The notes beneath the pieces were generated by a model. That model was not told the origin of the DNA, did no database searches, and was given only the letters and a program-made list of their open reading frames with translations. A program made the translations under genes and the position numbers. Shown piece after piece: positions 44,001 to 53,690 of a stretch of 64,000 nucleotides of DNA (within the stretch, counting starts at the first letter, position 1; the number at the start of each line of letters is the position of its first letter). The stretch is taken from the NCBI GenBank assembly GCA_012845835.1, contig JABAKD010000015.1, positions 871,001-935,000 on the forward strand, in the 5' to 3' direction. Source of the stretch: Undaria pinnatifida (Eukaryota; Sar; Phaeophyceae; Laminariales; Alariaceae).

Positions 44001-47000
44001 TAACTTTTGTAGAGTATTAAACCCATTTAGGGCGTATTTTTTTACTCTAAATCGATACAAACTAGTCAGATCTTCGAATACTTGAGCCAAGCTTCCTACA
44101 ACCATGCCTTGGGGTGCGGGACGCCGGCACGCTTCGAAAAAAAAACGCCATGTTGTCAGGCCGATGTTTTGGGGCCATCCAGCTGAACCCGCGAAAGTCT
44201 GACTTCGACACAAGAACAAAAACTAGAAAAATTAATGTTCATGGTTAGCCAAGGGAAGTCATCCATGAGCTTTCTTCTGTGCTAAGGAAATACAGATTAA
44301 AAATGCATTTCAAGACAAAAAAAACTGGCCGAAATAAACTCTCCGCCAAAATTTGCAAATTTGCAAATTTTTGGGCATACCTGAAACTGTTGCCCTTTTT
44401 TTTTCATGTGAATATGTCACGTTTCCCTCCCGTTCATGGCGGTCAGTATCATGTATCATAGTATCATATCATATCATATGATCGGTCAGCATCATGTATC
44501 ATATAATATGATACAAATCATGTGGCAACAGGGTTGATATTGAATGCAGGGTTCGTCGGTCTCGAAATTTGGCATATTTAACGTGAATCGGCCTGTACCT
44601 CGTTCTTAGAACCGATTTTTACCTCGTTGTAAGAACTGATATCCTTCCTCAACGTCCTGAGCATGATCATGGCCACGACTCCGGTGAGGAAGAGGGTGAT
44701 CATCAACGAATTCACGATAGAGAAGTAGTGGATCTCATTCTGCGCTCACAAAAAAAACGGCAAACAACATCAAGCGATAAGGGACAAGCGATAAGAGACA
44801 AGCAATAAGCGATAACCGAGAACTGACGAGCGATAAACGACAAGCGATACCCGACAGGCGATAAGCAATGAGCGACAAACACAAAGCGATAAGCGATAAT
44901 CGACAGCAACAACCGACAAGCGAGAAGCGAAAAGCAGTACCAGGTATGTGACAAGCGATTATGATACCGATTATGGGCAGGCGATAAATAAAACGGACAG
45001 GCGATACCCGACAAACGACCGACAAACGATAAGCGATTAGTGAAAAAAAGCGAAAACCGATAACCGACAAGCGATAAGTGACAAGCGATAAGCCATAGCG
45101 GACAAGCGACGACAGCAAAGGCAAAACAACGGTAACAGGTAACAGGCAGCAGCACGATTAACAGTGACAGTAACGGCAACGGAAACAGCAATGGCAACGT
45201 ATAAAGTAACAGTATCATAACGGTAACGGAAACGGTAACAGTAACAGTGAAGGTAACAGTGAAGGTATCGACATCAGTACAGTGGGTACTCCGATTTAAG
45301 AGCACCCGAGTTAAGAGCATTCGGGAGTTGAGAGCGGCCAACTCGGCATGTCCCGCCACACCATAGGCTATATATTGCCCACGACAGATAAGAGCGATTT
45401 GCAGTGAAGAGCGCATGTTTCGGCTTGTCACGGGGCGCTCTAAAATCGGGGTAGCACGTTAGTAACGATATCGATAACGGTAACAGCAACGATATCGGCA
45501 ACGGAAACGATAACGATAAGTAAACGTAACAGTAAGCACAACATCATTAACGACATCGATAACGGTAACAGCAACGAAATCGACACGGAAACAATAACGC
45601 TGTCGATCACGGTAACAGTAACGATATCGATAACGGTAACAGCAACGATATCGATAAAAGTAAGTAACGATATCGATAGCGATAACGGTAACCGAAACGG
45701 TAAGAGCAACAATAACAGTAGCGATACCGATATCGATAACAGAAACAAAGGCAATGGAAACAGAAACGGCATCGGCGACAGTAGCGACAGCAACGGCAGC
45801 AGCAACGGCGACAAAAACAATAACGGTACCAGTTACTGCGTCGGCGACAAAGTAACATTAACGGTACCAACATTGATAGTACCATTAACGGTACCGGTAA
45901 TTGCAACAGTACCGGTAACAAAAACAGTACAGCAATACAGGAAAACGACCCTCACAAACGTACCTCAGGGTTTCCCTTGAGGTAGGCTTCCCATCTCCGA
46001 GACCAGGTAGTTTTTTCGTCCAATTGCCACTCCACATCGTAGGTGAAGATAACCTTTATCATATCGTATGACAGCAGGGAAAGGAACGTTTGTCGACCAT
46101 CATATCGAAGCTATTAATAACGTACCAGCAGCAGCGAATGCGAGTTTCTAATTCCTATCGCGCCAAAAGCTAAGGCCAAGGACCTTTCCCGCGAAAACGC
46201 AGTTAAGCCCTTCCGCTCCTCGCTCCCGACCCTCATTTCAAGCGTAAATCGGTCCGCCACCGTCTGTATTATAGGTTCACCGACGAACAGCTAGAGAGGC
46301 TCGCCGCTGAGCAGGATGTAGAGGCTAAACGCTCAGTAGCCAAAGGATACGTAAGCTTTTTTGTTTGGTAGATGCACTCCATTGCAGTTTTTTGTTTTGT
46401 TTTCATCTCAACGAAGTCTCTGAACTTTTTCTCCGGCTCCCTCCCGTTTCGCAACTCAGATTCGAGGTCGCACAGCAGCCCGTTCCCCCGACTAGGGCGT
46501 ATCAGTATGCCTTTAATTTCACGTGTTAATAGTGTAGTTATATAACAATTCACCTGTCCCGCCTCCTCGACTGACTGCATGTTGATCGGTGGAGACGTGC
46601 TGCCCTTCTTCAGGCAAGTGCGGAGGCTGCTGGCTCCATCTTCTCCGGCCAGAGAGCGTCCTTCTTCCTGTTCCTCGTCTTGTTGTTCCTCTTCGGCAAG
46701 ACGGCGTTCTCTCCTTCGGCTGCGGTTTCGGTGTGAAGTTTCTCCCCCGTCTATGGCATCTCCGCTTTCAGCTTCCCGGGCAACATTCTCCTTTTGCCCA
46801 CCACCACTGGAGATCAGTCAAGCACACGATAGACGGACGGATACTAATCAACCAACCACGTGATGGAGACCAACAACAAATGACACTAAGCGTTTGTGGC
46901 ATACCGATATACCCCAATCAAATGATGGAGATCAACCAATGACACGATGGACATCAACCACGGACACGATGGATATCAAACAATCACACCATCGGTATCA

Positions 47001-50000
47001 ACCAACCAGCCCCCCCCCCCCCCCCCCCACCTTCCTACCCCGCCCACCCCCCCTCCCCCAACCCACCCACCCATCTACCTACCCACCCACGACCCGCACT
47101 TCCCCAACCCACCCACCTATATACCTACCTACCTGCCTAATCACCCATCAACCAACCCACCCCTTCCCACCGACCCACCCCTTCTCACCGACCCACCCCT
47201 TCTCACCGACCCACCCCATCCGCCCCCCCCAGCGCCCTCGTTTCAACGCCCCTTCACCCTATCCACTCTCACCCCCTCACTCCCTCGTGTTGGCGATGCG
47301 CGATGGAGCGAGGCACCAACTCCAAAACCCAGCCCCCCTCGCCCCATACCCACCGCTCATCCCCATCCCACCCACAATCCTCCACCCCCTTCCCCACCCA
47401 CCCACAATCCTCCGCCCCCTTCCCCACCCACCCACCCCCACGGCAACACCAACCTACTTCGGTGTCGTTTTCGCGATGCGCGATAGAGTAACGCGCCTCC
47501 TCGAACGCGACTACGCGGCTGCCCTCAAAGTGCGGTTATCTGCCTACCTACCTACTTCACTCACCCACCCACCCATCCCCAGCCCACCAAACCACGCACC
47601 TACCTATCTATCTACCTACCTACCTACCTGCCTACCTACCTACCTACCTGCGTCATCACTCACCCACATCCAACGAGCTACCCACCCAACCACCCACCTA
47701 CCTACCTACCTACCTACCCACCCACATACCCACCTACCTACCTACCCACCCACCCACCCACCCACCCATCCATCCATCCACCCATCCATCCACCCATCCA
47801 CCTCACCCCCCTTTCCCCCCTCGCCGACCCCTTCCCTTCCTAACCCATCCTCACCCACCCACCCTACTTACCTACCTATGCACCCACCCACCACCTACCA
47901 CACCCACCCACCCCCCACCACCTACCACACCCACCCACCACCCACCCACCACTTACCACACCAACGCACCCTCACACCTATCCCCACCCCAACCCACCTA
48001 ACCCCTCAACCCCCGTCCCTGTACCCACTCCTCCCGTCCCCCCTCCCCTCCCCCTACCCAACCCACCCAGCAACCTACTCTACTCACTGCAACCCACCCA
48101 ACACCTCACTCCCCGTCCCCGTCCCCACTTCCCGTCCCCCTCCCCCTCCCCGTCCCCCTCCCCCTCCTCCCCCCTACCTCTACGCAACCCACCCAGCACG
48201 CTACTGTACTCACTTATCGTTTTCGCGATGCGCGATGGAGTAAGGCACCACCTCGAAAGCGACCACGCGGCTGCCGTCAAAGTGCGGTGCTTGGTGGTAC
48301 TTGACCACGAAACTCAAATGGTTGAAGAGAAACCGCTGCCCATTTTCCCGGTACCCCACTGAAAACCCGTGGCTTGTTTGCCTATCATAAGCGGGGACCG
48401 GGGGCAATCGAGCGCGTTTTTGTTAGAGTTATTATAGGCGCCTTGTATATCGCGTTGTGATACCATAGATCTGCGCCGTTACTACAGCATTGGAAAAGCA
48501 CCTTCGAAACAGCTGGATTCTCTGCGAGAGCGGCTGGCAAAACACCTTTGCAACTGCCGCAATTTCCTGCAAGGGTGACTTCAGCTGGGCACATTTTTAC
48601 ACACTCCGGGGTTCTCGCCTAGTAGGGTATATACTCTTGGGTACCCGGGTACCAACCCGAGTATGAACCGAACAATCAGACCCTTGTACCCGGGCACGTT
48701 ACCAGAAACCCGTGGCTTGTTTGCTTGCTTAGAAAAAACGGGGACCGGGGGCACCGCGCGCGTTTTCTTCGCGTCACCATAGGCGCCTTCAATGTTGCGT
48801 TATGATAGGCGCCATCGCTACTGCATTGAAAAATCGCCATAAAATCTGCTGCAATTTTGTGCAAGGTTGACGTTAGTAGGGTACATACTCTGCGGGCAAC
48901 CGGGTATCTATCCGATTATGACCCAAAACGACCAGGTTAGGGCATCCCACCGGAAACCCGCGTGGCTTGTTTGCCGGCTATCAAAACCGGGGACCCGGGA
49001 CACCACGCGCGCTGTTTTTCGCGTTAGGCGCTATTACTAAAGCATTGAAAAATCACGCCATTGAAACTGCTGCATTTTTCTGCAAGGGTGAGTTCAGTTA
49101 TGCTCAGGGAGACACCCGCTGAGGCAAGTACTCTAGGGGTAGCCGGGTACCTACCCGAGTATGACCAAAAACAGATGGGTTCCCGGGTACCCCGCAGCAC
49201 ATACCCTACCAAATCCACCCTCGTATTGCGGCTGTCAAATTTTTGCTACTCTGGGCACAATAACTGTTGTGCGCGGCATTGCGCTACAGCATTTTCAAAC
49301 TCGAGAAAAGTTGAAAATTGACCAAATATCGAACGACGATTGAAGGAAAATTGAGTCAAGAGTGAATGAAAATAGAAAAAAAGAAAAGAAATTTGAAGGA
49401 AAATTGAACGAGAATTGAACAAAACATTGAAACTGAAGCAAAACAGGAAAATGAAATTCCGACTTACCGGTTGTCGTGAATAGCCACCGGGAGGTTATCG
49501 AGCTGCATGTGCACCCGGTAGTCGTTATCTATGAGGACCTGCAGTTGTTCCATGTCGTCCTGAAACACACGGACGCGACAAACCGAGTGCGCACACAACA
49601 TCAGCACACAACGACAGTACACAAAGGTAAACCCGCCCGGTACAATACCCGGGTACCCGGGTTTAATACCCTGTACGCACACATCAGCACACAACAACAG
49701 CACACAACAACAGCACACAACAACAGCACACAACAACAGCACACAACAACAGCACACAACAACAGCACACAACAACAGCACACAACAGCACACACAGGTG
49801 AAACACCCGCCGGGTGCATTCGGGTACCCGGGTATGATACCCGGTACCCGGATTTTCGATATTTCCTTAGCGGACGTGAAACAAATAAAACTTGACACTT
49901 GCACGAATGGCCCGCACGAATGGCCCCGGGTATTATACCTGGGTACCAGGTATTTCCTTAGCAAACGTTGAACAAAGGAAACCTGATATTTGAACGAATG

Positions 50001-51313
50001 GCGACGACGAATTTTGACCGAAAACCTGACAATTCCGGGCTATAGAGCACCCTTCGCCTATTAATAGTCGCTCTACAGGGCAGCACAAAAACCTTGACAG
50101 GTCCAAACCAGCACCATGTGTGGATGCCACCAGGATGAATGACACCAGGAAAACCAAAACGACAAAAATAATGCACGAAAGTGAAGCAAGTCTTACATCT
50201 CAGACAAGGAACGCCATGCAGTGTGACTACAATACAAGGACGGTGTGACGCGGTGTGACGCAGATTACCGTTCTGGACGAAAATATAAAAACCATTGTGG
50301 CATTAACAATGATAATGAAACGGCCCTTATATTTACATCTCGGGTGGTAGGCTACGGCGATGGGGTACCGGTCACAATAAGAAAAAAAACAAAAAACGGA
50401 CCTACAAGCGGTCAAATCGGTTTGTCACGCCTCGTGACGTCCACATTAACACTTACCTAGCAGGTACCTGGTATATGACTGTGACGCCTATATTGAATTT
50501 TACCAGGGTACCGCGTACAACGATACCCAATCTGCGCCAAGAGCGGTACGGAGATGTAGCAGCGGTAACACTTCCATGCTCCGAGAGGCTAATAACCCGT
50601 TTAGCCTTTTAGCACCGTAGTCTCGACATGACATGACATGACATGACATGACATGACATGGCATGACATGACATGACATGGCATGACATGACATGACATG
50701 GGGACAAAACACTTGAAGTTAACACTTGAAGTTATACTAGGATAATTTTCTGGAGTTGGAAAGGGCTCAAACCGGATACCCCACTGCACTACCTCGTATG
50801 TAACGAGAAGTGAGACGCAGTGTGCTTACACTATACCTTGGGCAAGCAGTACGACTACTCTGTACCGTAGCATACGGGAGGAAGGCGAAACGTTGACGTT
50901 CTGTTACAAAACACCACACACTACCTTCGTACGACTACCTCGTACGTACTCACCTTGCTCATGTCGCGCTTGCACAAGATAGAGCAAGAAACGTTCCTGT
51001 CCATCTCCAACACGTAAGGCGATGACGAGATCTTGTCCCCCATCAATACCTATTCAAGGTTTCATTCGATATCCAAAAATTCATTGCATTCAGCGCATTC
51101 GTTGGTTAATTGCATTAATTCGCGTTCATTAGATCATTTTTATTTTGGCTCATCTCTTCTATTGGATTCCCATTTTTTCTTTCTCCTTCTCCCCTCCCCC
51201 CATTGCAGCCGTTGGATTCAACGGATTTATTGGATCTTTTCTAACCGTTGCATACCCTCGCGCTTACTGCCTGCATTGCATCCGGCATGCTCGTCGTCAT
51301 TGCATTTAGTCGC

Positions 51314-51348
<35 letters not shown>

Positions 51349-52825
51349 CCTCCGGCGGATGGGGAAAAATAAAGCTTTAGCTCACCACACTTCCACGTAT
51401 TTTCATACGCGTCGTGTGTCGATTTAACTCAGTTGCTTTCGCAGCCCAACGCTAGCTTTCGCAGTTATTGTGTTCATCGGATTCCTTCGCATCGATTAGG
51501 TTCGTTGCATTTATTGGATTAATTGCGCTACTGCTGTGTGCTTACCATAGGGCCGATGCTGTAGTCTAATCGGATTCACTGGATGCATTGGATAGCAAAG
51601 GAAAACAACGCACGGCACAGAACAGCAAAAAAAGAAAACAAAAACAAAAAAACAAGAAAAGGCCATGTGGTCAAGAGGTCGCCACCTTTGCTACATCGTA
51701 CAGCAGTATCGTACCGTGCATCACTGCACATCACAGCAACGCACACTACACTACCAGTTGGTTAGTTGTGCGAGGGGGGGGGGCTTTATCCTGTAGTTGA
51801 GTGGATACCCGCGGTCATGATAGTTCAGTTTGCACATTGATTAGTTGCACTTGTGCGCCTTCTTCGTATCGCGCGTTTTAGGCGGGAAAGCGTAGTGTTT
51901 CTCGGCCGAATTTTGATTTAATTCTTGTTTTCGGATTTTCCCAGGGCTCCAGCACCTTTGTGTGACCACGGACCTCTATAATTTAGACAAGAGTTAACGT
52001 GAGACAGTAACAACTAGGCATGCTGAACATACTGGGCATACCTCCCCAAGGTTCTGTGCCTCCTTGGGTGCTCTACAGTACTCCCAAAGGATTGGGATCA
52101 TACTGCATATGCTGGACATTCGAATGTACTGGACATACAACTCATACTGGACATGCCGCACATACTCGACACACTACACATACTGGTCAATATGGATATA
52201 CAAGGACATACTGGTCATACTGGTCATACCACGCATGCTGGAAACGACAAACATACTGGACATAACACGCATACCTTCCCAAGGTTCTCCGCCTCGTTGG
52301 GTGCGGTGGACGGCAGTAGGGTGCCCTATACTATTAATAGTTGAAAGGGATCTTCGCCATACTGCACATACTGAGCACGCTACGAATCCTGCATATACTG
52401 GACACACTGGACACACTCATATACTGGGCGCACTACGCATACGCCAAGCAGCGCTGGATTGCGAATGCAATTGAGCTAAATCGACAGATGACAGCTATGA
52501 AAATACGTGGAAGTGTGACGAGCTTAACTCCTTTGAAGCCCCAAAATCCCTCCCTACACTAACTACAAGTAAATTTGTAAAAAAAAACACTTCCAGTTGA
52601 ACAGGATTTAGGCTTATATTTTTCTCCGTCCACTGGAGACTAAAAACAAAACAAACCAAAAACTACACATACTGGGCATACTACACATACTCGACATATT
52701 GGACGTACCTCCCCGAGGTTCTCCGCCTCCTTGGTGGTTGTGTCCGGGCGGCAGTACGGTGCCCGATAGTAGTCGAAAGGGATCTGGGTCTTCGTGGACG
52801 TGAGCGAAACCACCTGGAGCTCCAC
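35061..52825 (-). CDS. TM9SF/EMP70 nonaspanin, 14 exons (first exon not found)
   Basis: Exons (minus): 52709-52825, 50954-51049, 49468-49559, 48214-48381, 46554-46806, 45964-46053, 44623-44739, 41815-41999, 40857-41034, 40036-40196, 39619-39742, 38359-38471, 36189-36377 and 35061-35100, totalling 1923 nt (640 aa plus stop) with every phase consistent. Luminal blocks are [20 protein letters not shown] joined to [13 protein letters not shown], and [13 protein letters not shown]. Membrane blocks include [65 protein letters not shown] and [18 protein letters not shown]. The tail [12 protein letters not shown] ends in KxD, the COPI-binding Golgi signal of this family. Known nonaspanins are nine-TM endomembrane proteins acting in protein sorting and adhesion. 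Only the signal peptide and first ~45 residues are missing. An acidic insert (residues from 46806-46600) enlarges the lumenal domain. Introns carry copies of exon edges. Confidence 0.95.
35285..35404 (+). repeat. Family L repeat with poly-C tail, copy 2
   Basis: GTCTCGAAAGGGATGCGTGG, GACATGACTAAGGCAAGCAA, then a run of ~15 C; matches 1826-1935. Confidence 0.65.
35440..35700 (+). repeat. Family D repeat, copy 1
   Basis: TTCTGAGCCCGGCCGATATC, CACGCCGTTTTTACGAGTTG, GCACACGTGTTCTATGAACC, CTACGACCATGCCTTGGAGT and GCCGATTTTTTGGGGCCACA. It lies in the last TM9SF intron and is continuous over ~260 bp. Confidence 0.8.
35701..36008 (-). repeat. Two to three copies of the donor edge of TM9SF exon 36189-36377
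   Basis: Plus-strand comparison: 35705-35785 reads AACCAGAATCAAGCAAAGAA, CCGCTTCTGCCCGCAAGCAA and GTGAGCGCAATGACGCACCA then TGTAGCC. 35930-36006 reads CACCAGCCACAAGCGAAGAA, CCCCTGATGCCAGTAAGCAA, AGGTGAGAGATGACGATCAT then GTAGCC. Both parallel the exon end at 36185-36260. A weaker partial copy lies at 35796-35850. The copies would read [11 protein letters not shown] and [12 protein letters not shown] against [13 protein letters not shown]. Confidence 0.85.
36385..36670 (+). repeat. Degenerate GTATGGTATG repeat
   Basis: TATGG/TACAG pentamer-based array immediately upstream (transcript sense) of the TM9SF exon 36189-36377. Includes GAGCAAGATGCGCCACCATCTGGAA at 36550-36573, a mini-copy of that exon's acceptor (GCGCGCCACCACCTGGAAC). 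Confidence 0.75.
38679..38912 (+). repeat. Degenerate ~18-bp repeat (AACGCTAGCGTGTTCAAT)
   Basis: Contains the palindrome CGCTAGCG. Units at the left are near-identical, while those further right drift (AACACGC, TAACGCG). In a TM9SF intron. Confidence 0.85.
39330..39376 (+). repeat. (ATCACACC)n microsatellite
   Basis: Five to six perfect 8-bp units in a TM9SF intron. Confidence 0.9.
40245..40326 (+). repeat. (ACAGC)n microsatellite
   Basis: About 16 perfect pentamers between the real TM9SF exon (40036-40196) and its acceptor-edge copy (40430-40500). Degenerate ACAGC words continue at 40585-40790. Confidence 0.95.
40430..40500 (-). repeat. Copy of the acceptor edge of TM9SF exon 40036-40196
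   Basis: Minus strand: CGTGCAGGGTGTGGTCTCGA, GGGTCGTCGACGGCGGTACG and TCTACCTTCGCGTCCTTGCTG against GTGCAGGTTTGGTCGCGAGG, GTCGTCGACGGCGGTGCCGG and TCTACCTTCGCGTCCTTGCTG. It would read [19 protein letters not shown] against [23 protein letters not shown] acceptor is kept. After ~70 bp the similarity stops. Confidence 0.88.
41576..41650 (-). repeat. Copy of the donor edge of TM9SF exon 41815-41999
   Basis: Plus-strand comparison: AGTTACCTTCTTCGCAGGAT against ACTTACCTGTTGGCAGGGCT, then GGAAG(T/C)CCAA, AAGGCG, GGACAGCGTCATGGCC and GGCACCT/AGCACCT. About 75 bp, 240 bp downstream of the real exon end. Confidence 0.82.
42280..42450 (+). repeat. Family G repeat, copy 2
   Basis: Matches 32990-33170: AGCCGTAGTCATAAG, AGACCCTCGC, CGGGTTTCACCCACCAGGCA, CACCAAGCGCGCAGCACCGT and GAGGTGTTCGGCGAG. 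Preceded by a G-run. Confidence 0.7.
42786..42808 (-). repeat. Interstitial telomere-like (TTAGGG)3
   Basis: CCTAACCCTAACCCTAACCC: three and a half units of the CCCTAA strand inside a TM9SF intron. Confidence 0.85.
43111..43450 (+). repeat. (ATATCA)n microsatellite, ~340 bp
   Basis: About 55 six-base units with scattered variants (ACATCA, ACCAAT, CATATC). It gives long spurious Asn/Ile or Asp/Ile frames. Confidence 0.95.
43650..44220 (+). repeat. Family D repeat, copy 2 (interrupted)
   Basis: 43660-43750 (TTTGAGCCCGGCCAATGTCC, ACGCCGTTTTCGCGAGTTAG, CGCACACGTGTTCTAT) and 44045-44215 (CTAAATCGATACAA, CTACAACCATGCCTTGGGGT, GCCGATGTTTTGGGGCCA) match 35440-35700 in order. They are separated here by ~290 unrelated bp. 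Confidence 0.8.
44596..44645 (-). repeat. Tandem duplication at donor of TM9SF exon 44623-44739
   Basis: Minus strand: CAGTTCTTACAACGAGGTAA is the exon end plus donor. Directly after it comes CGGTTCTAAGAACGAGGTAC, a second copy with a second usable-looking GT. Confidence 0.75.
44755..45280 (+). repeat. Degenerate GATAAGCGACAA array
   Basis: GCGATAA, GACAAGCGATAAG and CGATACCCGACA words at 44755-45110 pass into AACGGTAACAG words at 45125-45280. Open frames on the minus strand are repeat artefacts. Confidence 0.85.
45281..45457. mobile_element. Family H inverted-repeat element, copy 2
   Basis: Inserted within a simple-sequence array. Left AGTGGGTACTCCGATTTAAG, right GCTCTAAAATCGGGGTA. The interior GGCATGTCCCGCCACACCAT and TTCGGCTTGTCACGGGGCGC matches 21833-22016. 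Confidence 0.78.
45460..45945 (+). repeat. Degenerate AACGGTAACAG/ATATCGATAACGG repeat
   Basis: Short-period (about 6-bp) array in a TM9SF intron, continuous in character with 45125-45280. Interrupted by the family H element. Confidence 0.85.
46990..48205 (+). repeat. C-rich CCCA/CCTA low-complexity tract, 1.2 kb
   Basis: ACCCACCC, CTACCTAC and CCCCTTC-type words fill a TM9SF intron with extreme strand asymmetry (C-rich on plus). The long plus-strand open frame is Pro/Thr/His repeats and is not a gene. Confidence 0.9.
47285..47540 (-). repeat. Two copies of the donor edge of the 48214-48381 exon
   Basis: 47461-47537 matches 48214-48291 closely: CGTTTTCGCGATGCGCGAT, GAGTAA(C/G)GC, CCTCGAA, ACGCGGCTGCC and TCAAAGTGCGG. 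A shorter copy, TTGGCGATGCGCGATGGAGC, is at 47290-47309. Both are embedded in the CCCA/CCTA-rich tract of the downstream intron. The donor GTGAGT is not preserved at 47461. Confidence 0.85.
48345..49205 (-). repeat. Tandem ~250-350-bp units carrying the acceptor edge of a TM9SF exon
   Basis: The first ~30 bases of the exon starting at 48381 (minus) and its upstream intron recur at about 48700-48870 and 48946-49105. Plus-strand landmarks in each are AAACCCG(C)GTGGCTTGTT then TGC, CGGGGACC(G)GGG, CACGCGCG, TAGGCGCC, ACTGCATTGAAAAATC, CTGCAAGG(G/T)TGA and ACCCGAGTATGA. In the exon frame the first copy reads KQTSHGFLV against RQTSHGFSV. The one nearest the exon is the functional splice acceptor. 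Confidence 0.85.
49686..49795 (+). repeat. 13-bp tandem repeat (AACAACAGCACAC)n
   Basis: About eight near-perfect units in a TM9SF intron, bordered by GGGTACCCGGGT words at both ends. Confidence 0.9.
50625..50700 (+). repeat. (ACATG)n microsatellite
   Basis: About 15 units of the 5-mer with two GGCATG variants, in a TM9SF intron. Confidence 0.95.
51318..51458 (-). mobile_element. Family A retroelement tail with 8-bp target duplication
   Basis: Minus-strand copy: T-run of ~30, ATCCTCCGGCGGATGGGGAA and so on to GCAGCCCAACGCTAGC. TCGCAGTT flanks both sides (51310-51317, 51459-51466). It is a 5'-truncated insertion in a TM9SF intron. Confidence 0.85.
52038..52352 (-). repeat. Two copies of the 3' edge of the first identified TM9SF exon
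   Basis: 52267-52352 repeats the exon end and donor at 52709-52790: CCTTCCCAAGGTTCTCCGCC against CCTCCCCGAGGTTCTCCGCC, then GGCAGTA, GGTGCCC and GAAAGGGATCT. A poorer copy is at 52038-52090 (CCTCCCCAAGGTTCTGTGCC). The first copy has gained CTATTAATAG. ACATACTGG words separate the copies. Confidence 0.8.
52105..52460 (+). repeat. ACATACTGG-type degenerate tandem repeat
   Basis: Recurrent CATACTGGACATAC, TGGTCATAC and TGGACACAC words over ~350 bp, also at 52660-52700. It fills the TM9SF intron between exon-edge copies. Confidence 0.75.
52460..52650 (+). mobile_element. Old family A-related copy
   Basis: Diverged version of the family A module: GAGCTAAATCGACAGATGAC, AAATACGTGGAAGTGTGACG and later TTATATTTTTCTCCGTCCAC then TGGAGACTAAAAAC. 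Interrupted by unrelated sequence at 52530-52610. Confidence 0.5.
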
Positions 52826-52829
52826 CTGA

Positions 52830-53690
52830 TGCACGCATCATACCGAAGAATCACGTTGTACAGCAGCAGGATTCATATTAACGCAGCACATACAAGGGCT
52901 CAGCTCTGCGGGCGACTGACGCCGCCCGCTACGCTCGCGCAAGAAAGGTTTCAACTAAATGTGAAGAGGGCAGAAGAAAGAGGCCCGTGATTTGGTGCAA
53001 CTAGCGATTTGACAATGCCAAGAGGTAGTTGGGCAGAGCTGATTGCCTTGTGCTGCGCTGTGTGCTTGTTGTCGATGTCACGTTCTGATCGGCAGTACAG
53101 GTGTAATTTGCGAAAAAAAAAAGCGAAGAGGACCGAGAGGGAGGAAAATCAATGAAGAAAAGCAAAAACACGAGGACACACGTACATACCGGTACCTGGC
53201 ACTTCGCATGATACCTGGTACTGTGTTCGAAAGAAAGCACAGCGAAGCACGGCAGTCGTTCAATGTCGTTTAACGTCGTTTAGCGTCGTTTGAGGGAGCT
53301 ACAGCCACAACCGCAACAACAGCAGCAGGTGCAGTTGCAACAGTGCAGCTATAGATACGGCAATAGCAACGACAGCAGTACAGCAACGCGCGTCGTACCT
53401 ATTAATAGCACTAATTGCAACAATGCCGCAGGGATCGCAGCAGTAAGACTGGCAGTACTGCAGCAACAACAGTAGCCACAGCAGTGCAGCAATACTCGTG
53501 GTTACAGTAAAAGCGCCAGCGCAGCAGCGCAACAGTACAACAACACCCGTAGCAGTACGGCAGTTGCAGCAGTGCCACAGCAGTTGCAGCAATAGCATTA
53601 GTTACAGCTCCGTCTACCGCCCAAACCACATTGTACCGCACCGGACAGGCTTTTACGCTTCCACCACCCGCACTGCTGTGCCGCGTCGGC
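52830..53690. other. Intergenic or TM9SF 5' intron; first exon not located
   Basis: No signal-peptide exon or FYLPGVAP-like block is seen on the minus strand. Contains CAG/ACAGC-type short repeats at 53290-53600. Confidence 0.5.

Noticed and set aside
44712-45431. 239-residue minus-strand frame rich in Leu/Ser/Cys/Tyr, membrane-protein-like
   Set aside because: Lies in degenerate GATAAGCG and AACGGT arrays plus a MITE. It also overlaps only the edge of a real exon.
46894-48243. 449-residue Pro/Thr/His-rich plus-strand open frame
   Set aside because: Generated by CCCA/CCTA repeats in a TM9SF intron. It contains two decayed minus-strand exon copies and overlaps the start of the real minus-strand exon.
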